DNA of 32,648 nucleotides from CAYMCQ01 sp964389025 (GTDB taxonomy: Bacteria; Verrucomicrobiota; Verrucomicrobiia; Limisphaerales; CAYMCQ01): the NCBI GenBank assembly GCA_964389025.1, contig CAYMCQ010000042.1, positions 1 through 32,648 on the forward strand, given 5' to 3'. The notes beneath the pieces are model-generated. The model was not told where the DNA came from. It worked only from the letters and a program-made list of their open reading frames with translations, and made no database searches. Below are positions 9,012-19,200 of the stretch, piece by piece; within the stretch, counting starts at the first letter, position 1, and each line of letters starts with the position of its first letter. Both the position numbers and the translations under genes were made by a program.

Positions 9012-9032
9012 ATTCACGATTTACGATTTACG
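9012..9032 (-). repeat. Short heptanucleotide array, CGTAAAT family (inverted relative to 6991-7025)
   Basis: One variant (ATTCACG) and two perfect ATTTACG units are contiguous just upstream of the DUF1080 gene. This is the same unit as at 6991-7025 but on the opposite strand. Confidence 0.8.
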
Positions 9033-9042
9033 CGCCGGTGTC

Positions 9043-9098
9043 AAGAAGTGAACGGCGAGCGGTGAGCAGCCCTGCTTACTGTTCACTGTTCACTTCTT
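9043..9098. repeat. Inverted repeat built of GTGAACA-type heptamers
   Basis: AAGAAGTGAAC (9043-9053) and GTTCACTTCTT (9088-9098) are perfect 11-bp inverted arms. A second, inner near-palindrome is GTGAGCAG / CTGCTTAC. ACTGTTC occurs twice in tandem at 9078-9091, and the left arm continues as degenerate 7-base steps. It begins 12 bases beyond the metallophosphoesterase stop codon at 9110, so it could act as a transcript-end hairpin, but no T-run follows. Confidence 0.7.
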
Positions 9099-9109
9099 CT
9101 TCACCAGAT

Positions 9110-10393
9110 TCACCAAACGTGTTTCCCTGTAATTTCCACGGGCGGCACCTTCGGGAAGTCGTAGGTGATGCTCCATTCCGCGTTCAGCAGCGTGAGGTCT
9201 TTCACCGGAATTGCGCCGGGCGTTTCCAGGCTGATTTGAACAGCGGCAACGGATCCCGGCGGCAACACCTTTTCGATCTGGACAGGCTTCACGTGAACCT
9301 GATCCGTGGAGTGGAGTCGTGCGCGGAATTTCATCGGCATGTCGGCCTTGTTCGTGAGAAGCAACTGGCTGGTCGCTCCGGAAAAAGTCGCACTTCCACG
9401 ATACGTTGCGTTGGTAAACAACCGCTCAAAGGTGACCGCCTTGCCTTCAAGCGCGTTCCCCAAAGCGCGGACCATCCCGTCCGTGCGAACATTTTCATCC
9501 CAGATGCCATCGAGATAAAGGTTGGCGAGGATGGCCCCATGGTCTGTCATCGTCATCCAGCCCAGCTGGTCAAATTCGCCAAAGGCACGTCCGCGCAACT
9601 TGCTGCTGCCGCCGGTGGACGCGAGGACGATGTAACTCTGATCGTTGCGCTCGAACTTAGTGTAGCTGTGGCGGTGACCGGCAATGACGGTATGCTTGCG
9701 ACCCTTGAGCAATGCCTCGATCGCGCTCCAGCCGGTATCCTCCTCGTAATCCCACAGTGGTTTGTGCATGAACACCAGCGTCCAGCGAACGCGTGGATTT
9801 TCGGCCAGCGCGCGCTCCACATAATCCCGCTGCGCTTTGCTCATCTTTGTGGGTGGCGGATCCTCGGTGTTAAGGCACAGGAAAAGAACGTTGCGATAAA
9901 CGAAGTGGTAGTAAGGTTTGCCGAACCGCTTGACCCATTCCTCGGCCATCACCTCGTTGCTGATGTCGTGATTTCCAGGGACGAAAAAGAACGGCATCTG
10001 CAACTGCTCCACCAAGGCCCGGAATTCCAACCATTGAGTGTTGATGATCTGCCGGTTTGTCGTGCCGCCTTGGATGAGGTCGCCCACGCTCATGACGAAT
10101 TCCGGCTGCAACAAATTGATCTTGCGCACGCCGTCTTCAAAGATTCCCGGACGCGCTCCGCCGGTCCGGTCGGACACCACCACGAATTGGAAGTTGTTGG
10201 GATCATTGTTGAAGTCCAGATGACTCCACGGTTTCAACGGCGTGTCCACGCTCACCCGCGTGCGGGCGGCATCTTGCTTCGTGTTGAAACAGCCTCCACA
10301 AAGAAGCGTCAATGCCAGTCCAGACGCGCAGGCCAGACCGGTCAGCAACGACTTGCTGAGCAGGAACGAAAACGAAGCTGCCTGTTTTTTCAT
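9110..10393 (-). CDS. Calcineurin-like metallophosphoesterase, probable lipoprotein
   Basis: 427 residues. The N-terminus has a long hydrophobic signal ending TLLCGGC, a near-consensus lipobox with Cys35 as the likely lipidated residue, so it is probably membrane-anchored outside the cytoplasm. Metallophosphatase motifs appear in order: VVSDRTGG (72-79), GDLIQGG (104-110), GNHD (140-143), MHKP (209-212) and GHRH (239-242). The first motif is normally D-x-H; here it is D75-R-T77, so one metal-binding His is replaced while the remaining metal ligands are intact. The C-terminal 130 residues form a separate beta-rich region. Substrate (phosphodiester or phosphomonoester) is unknown. It lies 51 bases downstream of the giant secreted protein gene on the same strand. 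Confidence 0.86.
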   Translation of the reverse strand: MKKQAASFSFLLSKSLLTGLACASGLALTLLCGGCFNTKQDAARTRVSVDTPLKPWSHLDFNNDPNNFQFVVVSDRTGGARPGIFEDGVRKINLLQPEFVMSVGDLIQGGTTNRQIINTQWLEFRALVEQLQMPFFFVPGNHDISNEVMAEEWVKRFGKPYYHFVYRNVLFLCLNTEDPPPTKMSKAQRDYVERALAENPRVRWTLVFMHKPLWDYEEDTGWSAIEALLKGRKHTVIAGHRHSYTKFERNDQSYIVLASTGGSSKLRGRAFGEFDQLGWMTMTDHGAILANLYLDGIWDENVRTDGMVRALGNALEGKAVTFERLFTNATYRGSATFSGATSQLLLTNKADMPMKFRARLHSTDQVHVKPVQIEKVLPPGSVAAVQISLETPGAIPVKDLTLLNAEWSITYDFPKVPPVEITGKHVW

Positions 10394-10444
10394 AAATTAT
10401 GGAAGCATTTCTGTTGTTGTTTTCTATCAGTGATTGGACATCGT

Positions 10445-13400
10445 TCATGGAAATATCAGCCGCGTGCGGTAGAAACGGTTTGTGGGCGCAACGGCGGTGG
10501 TGTCAATGAAATTGACGGTGCCGGTGGTGACGGTGTTGGTTGTCAGCGAAGTCCAATTCGTGTTCGCCAAGTTGGTTGAATATTGGAAGATGAGCATGCC
10601 GTTGGTGGGACCCCGCCATTGGGTCTGGAAATAGCCCGTCGAATTGACTTGCCAGTTGGTGGCGCGTATCTGCGGCGTGTCGAGATACAAAATCGCGGGG
10701 CCGCCCGTCGCCGAGCCGCCCACGTTGGTGACGATGACGCGGTAGTTGCCCTGGTGCGCCAGCGCGAAGTTCGAGCGCGTGTAGGAAGATTGCGTCTGGC
10801 CGGAAAGGTTCGTGGAGTTGAACTGCCATTGGTAGTAAAGAGTATTTGCCGAGTTGGCCATTGTGACCGTCAGTGTCCCGTTGGTGCCGGCAGAAACGGC
10901 GCGGCTTTGCGGGTGAGTGGCGACGACCGGCGGCGCGGTCACCAGATTGTAATTCAAATCGGCGATGCCATTGGAGCCGCCGACTCCGTCAACGGCGATG
11001 AAATAGGTCACGGAGTTGGTGGCTTCAAAGTCCGCGTTGTCAGTTCCGTTGCCTGCGGTGTTGTCGCACGCCACGGAGATGAGGTTCGCAAAATTGGTCA
11101 TCGGAGTCGGCCCTCTGTAAATAGCCAGCACCGTGTTGTAAGCGCTGTTGCTGGTGTTGATATACATGTGGCCGCTGGCCGGCGCCTGATATGAAAACCA
11201 ATACGACGCGCCGCCCGGCTCCCCGCAATGGTTCGGCTCGCCCGGTTCCTTGCTGGAACCGGTGGTGTTGAAGATTTGCGTGCCGGTGAAGCCAGCCGCG
11301 GGCGCAACTTTTGGAACACCGTCGCCATCGCCTTTTTTGCCGCTGGCGTGAAAACCTCCGCCACCGCCACCGCCGGAACTGTTGGTGAAGAACACGGAAT
11401 CCAAAAATTTGTCGAACGTCCCGACGGCGACCATGCCGCCCACTTCGACCGTGGATATTTGGACGGAAGCCGGAGCGGAGAAAACTTCACGCGGTGGCAC
11501 CGTGGTGACACGGACGGTGTAAATGCCGATCTTGGACACGTTCAGTCCGGTGATCGTGTAAGAGGCGTTGGTTGCGCCGGAAATGGAATTGCCGTTCTGA
11601 AACCATTGATAGAGCAATGGACTCGGTCTCGCAACGACCGACAACGTGACGTTTTCGCCCGGCCCTGCTGCCTGGTTTTGCGGCTGGACGGTGATTTCTG
11701 GCACCGCATCAGCGGTGATTTCAAGGCTCCATGTCAAAACGATGTCGCCGCTCGCGCCGAAGCTGCCGTCCATCGCGATGTAATAAACCGTGCCCGCAAC
11801 GGCGTTGAACATCACCCGGCTCGCGAAATATCCGCCGCTGTCGTTGTCACTGGCGACGCGCTTCAGGCTGCTGACGTTCGTTCCTGTATAAACCGCCAGC
11901 AGCGTGTCGAAACTGCTGCCGAGCGTGCTGAACGTCGCGATGCCAGTAGCAGGCGCCTGCCAGGCATACCAGACGGATTTGCCGCCGGTGTTGCCCGCGT
12001 GGTTCGGCTCGCCTGTTTCCCTGGTCGCGTTCGTGTTGTTGCCGCTCACGCTGCCGGCAATCGAGTTCGTCGTGAGGCTGTTCGTGAAATCATCCGCGAA
12101 GCCGCCGTCGACAGTGATCACGATGAGTTTTGCAATTTTGCTTTCCACCGCGCCGCCGGCGTTTGCGACAACGACGGAGTAATCGCCGCTGTTGTAAGGC
12201 TGGACGTTATTGAGGGAGAGCGATGCGTTGGTCTCGCCGTAAATATTCACTCCGTTCAAACGCCACTGGTAGATCAGCGTCCCGCTGCCGGAAGCAACGA
12301 CCGTGAACATCACGTTCGCGCCGATGGGAACTGTCTGGCCTTGCGGTTGGGTTGTGATGACAGGCGGAGCTGTCAGACCATTTCCGCTGCCAGCGCAGTC
12401 CGGCCCAGTGGGAGTGTATATCCAAACCGATTCGCCCACAGCCGCCGTCGGAGTCGTCGGAACCCACACCGAACCGTCAAAAGTGAAAGCGGTATAGCCG
12501 GAGCCATTCCACTTGTAAACGACTTCGCCTCCACCAGCACTTGGAGCAGTTCCAATGATGTTGTCGAACGAGCCGATGTCGTTTGTCTGCCTGCTCAGGA
12601 GACGATAACCCTTGCACACGGTAAGCGGCAGGATCGGCACGTGCGCCGCACCGGTGAATACGAGACTGAAATTCGTGGGGCTGTAAAGAAAAGCCCCTTC
12701 GCCGGGATTCAACGGAATGTTGCCGTGCGACCACGTTGCAGTCGTGCCGTTGTATAAAGCTGGTTCGAGATAACTGCCGACGCTGTTGTCGTATTTGAAG
12801 AGGTAGCAACCGTCTGGGACGACGGGCATGATTTCGTTGAGCGTGTTGCCGCCGCGGTCGAGTTGATTGGCGATGAGGTTGTAGCCGGCACTGATTGCGT
12901 TGGTCACTGTGATATTAGCCGCGACGGTGTAACTTCGGCTACCCGTGCAGCCAAACGCATCCGTCGCCGTCACCGTGAAAGTGTAGATGGCGCTGGCCGT
13001 TAGCGTCCCCGAAAGCGTGCCGCCACTGGAAAGTGACAAACCGCTGGGCAGACTGCCGCTCGTCACCGCGAACGTGTAGGCAGCTGTTCCCCCGCTCGCT
13101 GTGATTGTCTGGCTGTAAGTATCACCCACCATCGCGCTCGGCAGACTGCTCGGGTTTACTGTGATCGTCGGACACGTCACATTCAGCCCAGCCGTCGAAC
13201 TGGTGACCGAGCCAAAAGAATTTGCAACAACCACGTCATAGTTGGCAGTGTCAGAAACCGAGACGATGGACAAGGTCAGACTTGATGAGGTCGCTCCGGA
13301 AACATTGCCGCCGTCCGACAGATTCGAGCCGTTCTTCCGCCATTGATATGTGAGCGTGCCCGAGCCGGTCGCTGCGACGTAAAATGTTTTGCTTCCGCCT

Positions 13401-15991
13401 GCTGCGACGGTGCTGTTCGTCGGCTGCGAAGTGATAGAAGGTGCCCGGACGTATTTGACTACGATGTCCAATCCACCGTTGGCCAGCTCGACGATGAACT
13501 TGCCATTTGCCGGCAGCGCGTTGCTGAAGCTGCTGCTGACTACATTGAACACGCCGGGATCGAAACCACTTATACTCGTTGAGGTTTTAAGTATCGTCCA
13601 GGTGTAATCCGAAGTATTCGAGAAATTCGCAGCGTCGCCGGCGGCTCCGCCGCTCAATGAAGTAATATCAATTTTGAACTTGCTGCCCACGCTGGCAGTG
13701 ATCGTCAACGTGCCGCTGACGTTGATCAAATCCCAGCCCGGATCGGTTCCCACCGTGCCGGTTGCGTCGTTGATTTCCCACGTGTAAACGCCGCCGCCGC
13801 TCCACACTTCGTCACCGGTGTTGATTGTCCCCACGCTCGCGCCCGGAGCCAGGGTGCCATCCACGCGCACAGTGCCGAGGACAGCGCCGGAACCTTTCAA
13901 AGTCTGGCTCGAACCCAGCACGAATCCACCGGAGACTCCCGCGACATCCAGAGTTGCTCCCGGATTCACGGCTATCACCGGACTGGTGGCAATGGAACCT
14001 CCGCCGCCAATCACCAGCGCGCCGGAGTTGATGAGCGTGTTGCCGGTGTAGGTGTTCGCGTTTGTCAACGTCAGCGCGCCAGTGCCGATCTTCGTGAGGT
14101 TGATGACTCCGGTGCCAGCCGCGATATTACCGCCAAAGGTCGAGGTCGCGTTGTTGCCGCCGACGGTGAGCGTGGCGGCGGTGGCGGAGCCGTTGGTGAC
14201 AAACGCATTAACGGTCAGAGCCTTGGTGAACAGGCCATTGACGGTTTCGTCGAAGCCATTCAAGTCCAGGCCACCGCCGGAGGTGCTCACCGTGCTACCG
14301 AGGATAAACAAGCCGCCTTTGCCAGCGCCGTTGGGGATGACTTCCGAAGCGCCAAGTCTGAGGATGTTGAATCCGCTCCCGTTGGTCTTGCTGAGGATGG
14401 TCGTATCGCCGCTCCAATCATTGCTGATGCCGGAAAGAATGATGGTGCCGCTAATCGTTGCGATGGAGCCTAACTCAAGACTGAAGTTGCCGGTGATCTT
14501 GCCCGAAATTTTCGCGGGCGTGGCCGTGCCGCCGCCACCGATGCGTGCGTCGCCGGTGAGGGTGATGCTGCCGCTATTCGTTACTGCGTCAATCAAGCGT
14601 ATTGCGCCGAAACCAAAACCTTCGGTGGTGCCGAGGCCGGCGATGAAAAAGTCATTTGTGATAAGGGGATTGCCTCCGGCAGGATATACCTGTCCGCCGC
14701 TGGACACAAAAACTCCACCGCTTCCCAAAGAGTTCGGATTACCAGGTATAAGCCGCCCTTGCGCGACGTAGGTGCCGCCGGAGAAATTGTTGCTGGTGCT
14801 GGTCTGCAGTGTGACCGACGCCTGGCCGGTTTTGATCAACTTCACTTTGCCGCTTCCGTTGTCGGCGATCTGGGAATTGATCGTGATGGCGGAAGTAGTA
14901 TTCGGACTGTTGCCAGCGTCCAAAACGATTTCACCATCCGTGTTCGCCGCGCCGCCGGCTGTGAATACGCCATTACTCGAATTTGCCGTCCCGATTGTGA
15001 GAGTGCTGCTCGTGGCCGCGCCGCGAGAGATGCCGCCGTAACCGCCCAGTCGCAAGCTGTTGCCAAGGCCGACGGCGACGGTCTCATTGGCATTAATTCC
15101 GTAACGGAGAGTATTGATTTCGGTGAGATTCGATTGCAAAGTGGCCGTGCCACTGCCCGTGCCAATCTTCACGTTTGCGGTGGTGTCGGAAGGAATGACG
15201 CCGTTAGCAACAATCTCCGTGTAGCTGTTGTAGCCGGAAAGATTTCCGTTCCCGTCGTCGGTCGCCCAGTCGGTGCCGAACAACGCCCAGCCGCCGATGA
15301 TGCCATTGACGTTGGCGAGATTGGGCGCGGAAATATCGCCTGCGCCAGTTTTGAGAAAGTGCGTCACTGCGCCGTCGTTGCGAATGATGCCTCCATCGAA
15401 GACGATGTGGCCGGCACCGTTGTTGACGATGAGGTGCTTTCCGCTGGCAAGAATGGTGTCGAATACAATCGTCTGAGGATTGGCAGAATTGTTCGTGATG
15501 CTTCCGCCGATGTTTTGCGCCGTGGCGGTGCCGACGACGTTATTGAGGACTATGGAGTTTCCACTCAGTTCAAATTGAGCGAGTCCACTGTTGAAAGTGA
15601 TGCTGTTGAACAGCGTGTTCGCGGGAAAGTCGTTGAAGGCTTGGAGGTATGAACTGACGCCGAAGAAAAGCGAATCGTTCGGAACCGGCGCGATGCCGCC
15701 CCCGCCGGTGGGATCCCAGTTCGCGCCCGTCTGCCAGTTAGGATCAATGCCTTCTCCATCCCAAGTCTTGTCCGCCGCCTCCGCCACGCCGACGGCAACA
15801 ACTAAAACAAACAGCCCCGAAAGCATTCGGGGAAGCCGTCTCTTGTGAGCCGTCGTCGCTGCGCTTTGACGCGCCAAGCCCGTAAAGAATTTTTTTTGTG
15901 CGCCCACTGGATGCAACCCCGACTTCCGATGTCGGGGGTGGAATTTACTTCCAACCCACGCAAAGCACCTGCCGCTAAGGTGATGATGCAT
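10445..15991 (-). CDS. Giant secreted beta-helix / Ig-like repeat protein (autotransporter-associated strand repeats)
   Basis: About 1848 residues. After a signal core (MLSGLFVLVVAVGVAEA) the first 800 residues are Gly/Asn/Thr-rich beta-helix with autotransporter-associated beta-strand repeats, for example TGALTLTNANTYTGNTLINS near 640. Modules then follow: Ig-like (about 850), He_PIG-like putative Ig (about 940), a 170-residue GYNLIANQLDRGGNTLNE module (about 1030), Ig-like (1210), a GEPNHAGNTGG pre-peptidase-C-like domain (1300), Ig-like (1430), a second GEPNHCGEPGG domain (1585), Ig-like (1690), and a C-terminal NWTSLTTNTVTTG...FYRTRLIFP module common in this phylum. There is no PEP-CTERM tail and no autotransporter barrel. 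The start is uncertain: ATG 15991 keeps the KRRLPR basic n-region, while ATG 16024, TTG 15877 and ATG 15826 are alternatives, none with a Shine-Dalgarno. Likely surface or adhesive. Confidence 0.84.
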   Translation of the reverse strand: MHHHLSGRCFAWVGSKFHPRHRKSGLHPVGAQKKFFTGLARQSAATTAHKRRLPRMLSGLFVLVVAVGVAEAADKTWDGEGIDPNWQTGANWDPTGGGGIAPVPNDSLFFGVSSYLQAFNDFPANTLFNSITFNSGLAQFELSGNSIVLNNVVGTATAQNIGGSITNNSANPQTIVFDTILASGKHLIVNNGAGHIVFDGGIIRNDGAVTHFLKTGAGDISAPNLANVNGIIGGWALFGTDWATDDGNGNLSGYNSYTEIVANGVIPSDTTANVKIGTGSGTATLQSNLTEINTLRYGINANETVAVGLGNSLRLGGYGGISRGAATSSTLTIGTANSSNGVFTAGGAANTDGEIVLDAGNSPNTTSAITINSQIADNGSGKVKLIKTGQASVTLQTSTSNNFSGGTYVAQGRLIPGNPNSLGSGGVFVSSGGQVYPAGGNPLITNDFFIAGLGTTEGFGFGAIRLIDAVTNSGSITLTGDARIGGGGTATPAKISGKITGNFSLELGSIATISGTIILSGISNDWSGDTTILSKTNGSGFNILRLGASEVIPNGAGKGGLFILGSTVSTSGGGLDLNGFDETVNGLFTKALTVNAFVTNGSATAATLTVGGNNATSTFGGNIAAGTGVINLTKIGTGALTLTNANTYTGNTLINSGALVIGGGGSIATSPVIAVNPGATLDVAGVSGGFVLGSSQTLKGSGAVLGTVRVDGTLAPGASVGTINTGDEVWSGGGVYTWEINDATGTVGTDPGWDLINVSGTLTITASVGSKFKIDITSLSGGAAGDAANFSNTSDYTWTILKTSTSISGFDPGVFNVVSSSFSNALPANGKFIVELANGGLDIVVKYVRAPSITSQPTNSTVAAGGSKTFYVAATGSGTLTYQWRKNGSNLSDGGNVSGATSSSLTLSIVSVSDTANYDVVVANSFGSVTSSTAGLNVTCPTITVNPSSLPSAMVGDTYSQTITASGGTAAYTFAVTSGSLPSGLSLSSGGTLSGTLTASAIYTFTVTATDAFGCTGSRSYTVAANITVTNAISAGYNLIANQLDRGGNTLNEIMPVVPDGCYLFKYDNSVGSYLEPALYNGTTATWSHGNIPLNPGEGAFLYSPTNFSLVFTGAAHVPILPLTVCKGYRLLSRQTNDIGSFDNIIGTAPSAGGGEVVYKWNGSGYTAFTFDGSVWVPTTPTAAVGESVWIYTPTGPDCAGSGNGLTAPPVITTQPQGQTVPIGANVMFTVVASGSGTLIYQWRLNGVNIYGETNASLSLNNVQPYNSGDYSVVVANAGGAVESKIAKLIVITVDGGFADDFTNSLTTNSIAGSVSGNNTNATRETGEPNHAGNTGGKSVWYAWQAPATGIATFSTLGSSFDTLLAVYTGTNVSSLKRVASDNDSGGYFASRVMFNAVAGTVYYIAMDGSFGASGDIVLTWSLEITADAVPEITVQPQNQAAGPGENVTLSVVARPSPLLYQWFQNGNSISGATNASYTITGLNVSKIGIYTVRVTTVPPREVFSAPASVQISTVEVGGMVAVGTFDKFLDSVFFTNSSGGGGGGGFHASGKKGDGDGVPKVAPAAGFTGTQIFNTTGSSKEPGEPNHCGEPGGASYWFSYQAPASGHMYINTSNSAYNTVLAIYRGPTPMTNFANLISVACDNTAGNGTDNADFEATNSVTYFIAVDGVGGSNGIADLNYNLVTAPPVVATHPQSRAVSAGTNGTLTVTMANSANTLYYQWQFNSTNLSGQTQSSYTRSNFALAHQGNYRVIVTNVGGSATGGPAILYLDTPQIRATNWQVNSTGYFQTQWRGPTNGMLIFQYSTNLANTNWTSLTTNTVTTGTVNFIDTTAVAPTNRFYRTRLIFP
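15815..15832 (-). repeat. Hairpin over an in-frame ATG of the giant protein gene
   Basis: CCCCGAA (15815-15821) and TTCGGGG (15826-15832) form a perfect 7-bp stem with a 4-base loop. On the minus strand the ATG at 15826-15824 lies at the stem-loop boundary, so initiation there would be occluded if the hairpin forms in the mRNA. Confidence 0.75.
15917..15937. repeat. GC-rich hairpin in the giant-protein leader
   Basis: CCCCGAC (15917-15923) and GTCGGGG (15931-15937) pair perfectly around a 7-base loop. The stem can extend past an A-G mismatch to 15914-15940. No T-run follows on either strand, so it is not a classical terminator. It resembles a dispersed palindrome and argues that this part of the leader may be untranslated. 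Confidence 0.7.
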
Positions 15992-16212
15992 AAGGTTTCT
16001 GCAAAGGCTGAATCTAAAGTGCATCGTAACGAACTGCGGTAGAGATACAATAAAAAACCAAAAGAATTTGCGCGGTGGATGATGCCTTACGGGAACAGTT
16101 GCCCTTGAGTAAAGACTGCGAATGAATCTGGTTACGCCCGGCTCCTCGCTGAATTTTTCCTGCTGGTTGTTTGTTTGATTGAGCGTAAATTGTCCGGGCT
16201 GTCCAACCAACA

Positions 16213-19200
16213 ATGACGCAACACGAAAAAGATTTGCACGCGAGCCTGCCGGAAAATCTCCGGCAAAAGTTCGCCGCGCTCGAAAAGCGCCTCTGGAAAA
16301 TCGAGACGGCGACGGCGGTTTGCTTCGCGCTCACCGGGCTGGCGCTGGCGTTTCTGGCGCTGTTTGTGTCGGACCGGTTTTGGGATTCGCCGGTTTGGTT
16401 GCGTGTTCTCATCTCGGCTTCGAGTCTGGCGACGCTGGCGTCACCGGCGGTCTGGTGGTTGAAACGCTGGGTCTTGCAGCGGCGCGATTTGGAAACATTC
16501 GCTCAATTGGTTCAGAAAAAATTCTCGCGGCTTGGAGACCGGCTGTTGGGAATCGTCGAGCTTTCGGGTGAACGACGCCACACGGCAAATTTTTCTCCGG
16601 AGCTTTATCACGCTGCAATTCAACAGGTCGCGGGCGAGGCGGAACGATTTGATTTCAGCGAAGCGGTTGATTCACGTCGCGCGAAAAAATTTGTCGCAAC
16701 AACCATTTCGCTGGCCGCCGTTGTTTTGGTTCTTTTTGCCGTTGCTTTCGACGCGGGCAAAAATGTTTTGCTGCGCTGGCTTGCGCCGACGGCGCGTGTA
16801 GAGCGTTACACGTTCGTCCACCTCGCGGGTTTGCCGGACAAACTCATCATCCCGCATGGCGAGCCGTTCGCGGTGGCGGCGTCCGTCGAATACCGCTCGT
16901 TCTGGAAACCATCGCGGGCAAGCGCAAGGTTGGAGCGCCAGGCGAAAATCGGCGGCGATGTCAAAAACAGTCGCGCCAGTTTTTCCATTCCGGGTCAACT
17001 TCAAGCCACTTCGCTGCGGATCAAAATCGGCGACGCTGAAAAAATCGTGGCCATCGAGCCTACCCACCGGCCCACGCTGCGCGAATTGTCTGCGGCGATT
17101 CAGTTGCCCGATTATTTGAAACGGGAGCCGCTCGAAGAAACAGTGCGCGGCGGAGCGCTGACGATTTTGGAAGGCAGCCGCGTCGCATTTCGCGGCAGCG
17201 CCAGCCGGGAGTTGAGGGACGCGAAGCTGGGTTTGGATGGAAAGGATTTCTCGCCGCTGAAAATTGAAGGCGGGAATTTTTCCAGCGACCCGTTGAAGCG
17301 CGATGGAATTTTTCAGGCCGTTTTTTCCTGGCAGGACATGCTCGGCCTGACGAACGCGCCGCCGCTTCGCCTGGTCGTTCAGACGAAACCTGATTCGCCG
17401 CCGCAGCCGCAATTCGTGGACGTGGGGCGCGATGTCGCGATGCTTTTCACAGATGTGCTGGAAATCAAAACGCTCGTGCAGGACGATTTCGGCGTGCGGA
17501 GCGTCGGCTTGAGCTGGGAAGTCGCGACCAGCGCGGAGAACGCGGACTCCTTCGGCGTGTCGGAAGTGCGCAAGGAAGTCGGCTCCGCGCGGGAAACGAA
17601 GGTCGAGAAAAGTTTTTCATGGAGCCCCGTGGCGTTCCGCATTCCGCCGGACTCGGCGGTTGAACTGACGGCGTTCGCCCGCGATTTTTTTCCTGAACGC
17701 GAGCGGGCTTACTCGTCGCCGGTCAGGATTTACGTTTTGGGAAATGAAAAACATGCCGAGATGGTCCGGCAAAAACTGGATTTCGTCCTCGCGCGCCTCG
17801 ACGAAGTGAGCCGGCTCGAAGAAAAAATCGCCGCAAACACGGAGGCGTTGCAGGCGATGACGAACTCGCCGCAGTCAGCAGAGAAACTGGAGGGTGTGAA
17901 AAACGACCAGCAGCGCAACGCCGCGCACCTCGAAGAGCTTGCGAAGGAAGGCGTGCGAACGATGCAGGAGGCGCTAAAAAATCCGCTGTTCAATGAAAAA
18001 GTTTTCACCGACTGGTCGAAGAATTTGCAGGCGATGCAACAAGTCGCCCGCCAGCAAATGAGGCAGGCGGCGGAATCGCTGGACGCGGCAAAGCAAAGTT
18101 CAGCCCAACAGAATTCAGAGCAGCGCCAGCAAAATCTCGCGACGGCAAAGCAGAAAGAAGACGAAGCATTGGAGGCTCTCGCGAAGATGCAGGAGCAGAT
18201 CAACAAGAATCTCGACGATTTGCAGGCGCTCACGTTGTCGCACCGGCTGCGGCAGGTCGCGTCCGCAGAGACTGACATTGAAACCGGGTTGCAAAAAAGT
18301 GTTTCCGAGACGATTGGACTTTTGCCGCGCGAATTGCCGGAGAAATTCAAGCGAGTGAACGCGGCGCTGGCGGCTGTGCAAACGAACGCGCAAGCCGAGG
18401 CGGGAACGTTGCAGAAGGAAATCAGCCGTTTCTACGAGCGCACCAAAAAGCAAAATTACGGTGACGTGAGCGACGAGATGGTTGAGCAGAAAGTTGTTGA
18501 CCGCCTGGAACACGTGCGCGGTTTGATTTTGGAAAACGTGGCGATGGAGGCGTCAAGGAATTCCGCGACGTGGGCCGTGAAGTTCACCGACTGGGCGGAG
18601 AAACTTGAGCCAAAGGAATATTGCAAAGGCGGCGGCGACGGCAAGGGCGAGGGAAAGACGGTTGATATGAGGGAGACGTTGATCGCGCTGCTGAAATTGC
18701 GCCAGAGCGAAATAAGCTTGCGCGGACAAACGACTTTGCTCGATGAACAGCGCGGGCACAAGGACTACAAAAAGAGCGCGAAGGAACTTTTGTCCACACA
18801 GACGAAATTGACCGGCGAATTTCACAACTTGCTGGTGGAAAATACTTTTCCGCAGCTCGACGAAGTTTTCAGCGACACGCAAAACGCAATGCGCGAGACG
18901 GAAAAGTTTCTCGGCAAACCGCAGACGGACACCGAAACCGTCGCCACCCAGACGCGCGCGATCGACAGTCTCACCGACCTGATCAATCTCATCAACGAGC
19001 AGGCGAAGCGTTCGAAGAAAAGTGCGGGCGAGAGCGAAAGTGAACGCGCCGAGGACATGTCCATGCTCATGCAAATGGCAAAGGGAAATCAAGTCGGGCA
19101 GGGAATGCCGTCGGAAAAATCCGGCAGTGGAAACACGCGCGGCGGCACGACGGACCGCGCACCAGGAGCGGCGAACGGCGAGGCTTCAGGCAAATCGCCG

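Noticed and set aside
8987..10579. Plus-strand open frame of 530 residues over the metallophosphoesterase
   Set aside because: Antisense shadow; it begins in heptamer repeat DNA, which is open on that strand only by virtue of the repeat.
10445..10700. PEP-CTERM or autotransporter barrel at the end of the giant protein
   Set aside because: The C-terminus ends FYRTRLIFP with no hydrophobic helix plus basic tail, and no beta-barrel sequence follows the repeats.
11228..12757. Plus-strand open frame of 509 residues opposite the giant secreted protein
   Set aside because: Antisense shadow of Ig-like and pre-peptidase-C-like modules; no recognisable product.
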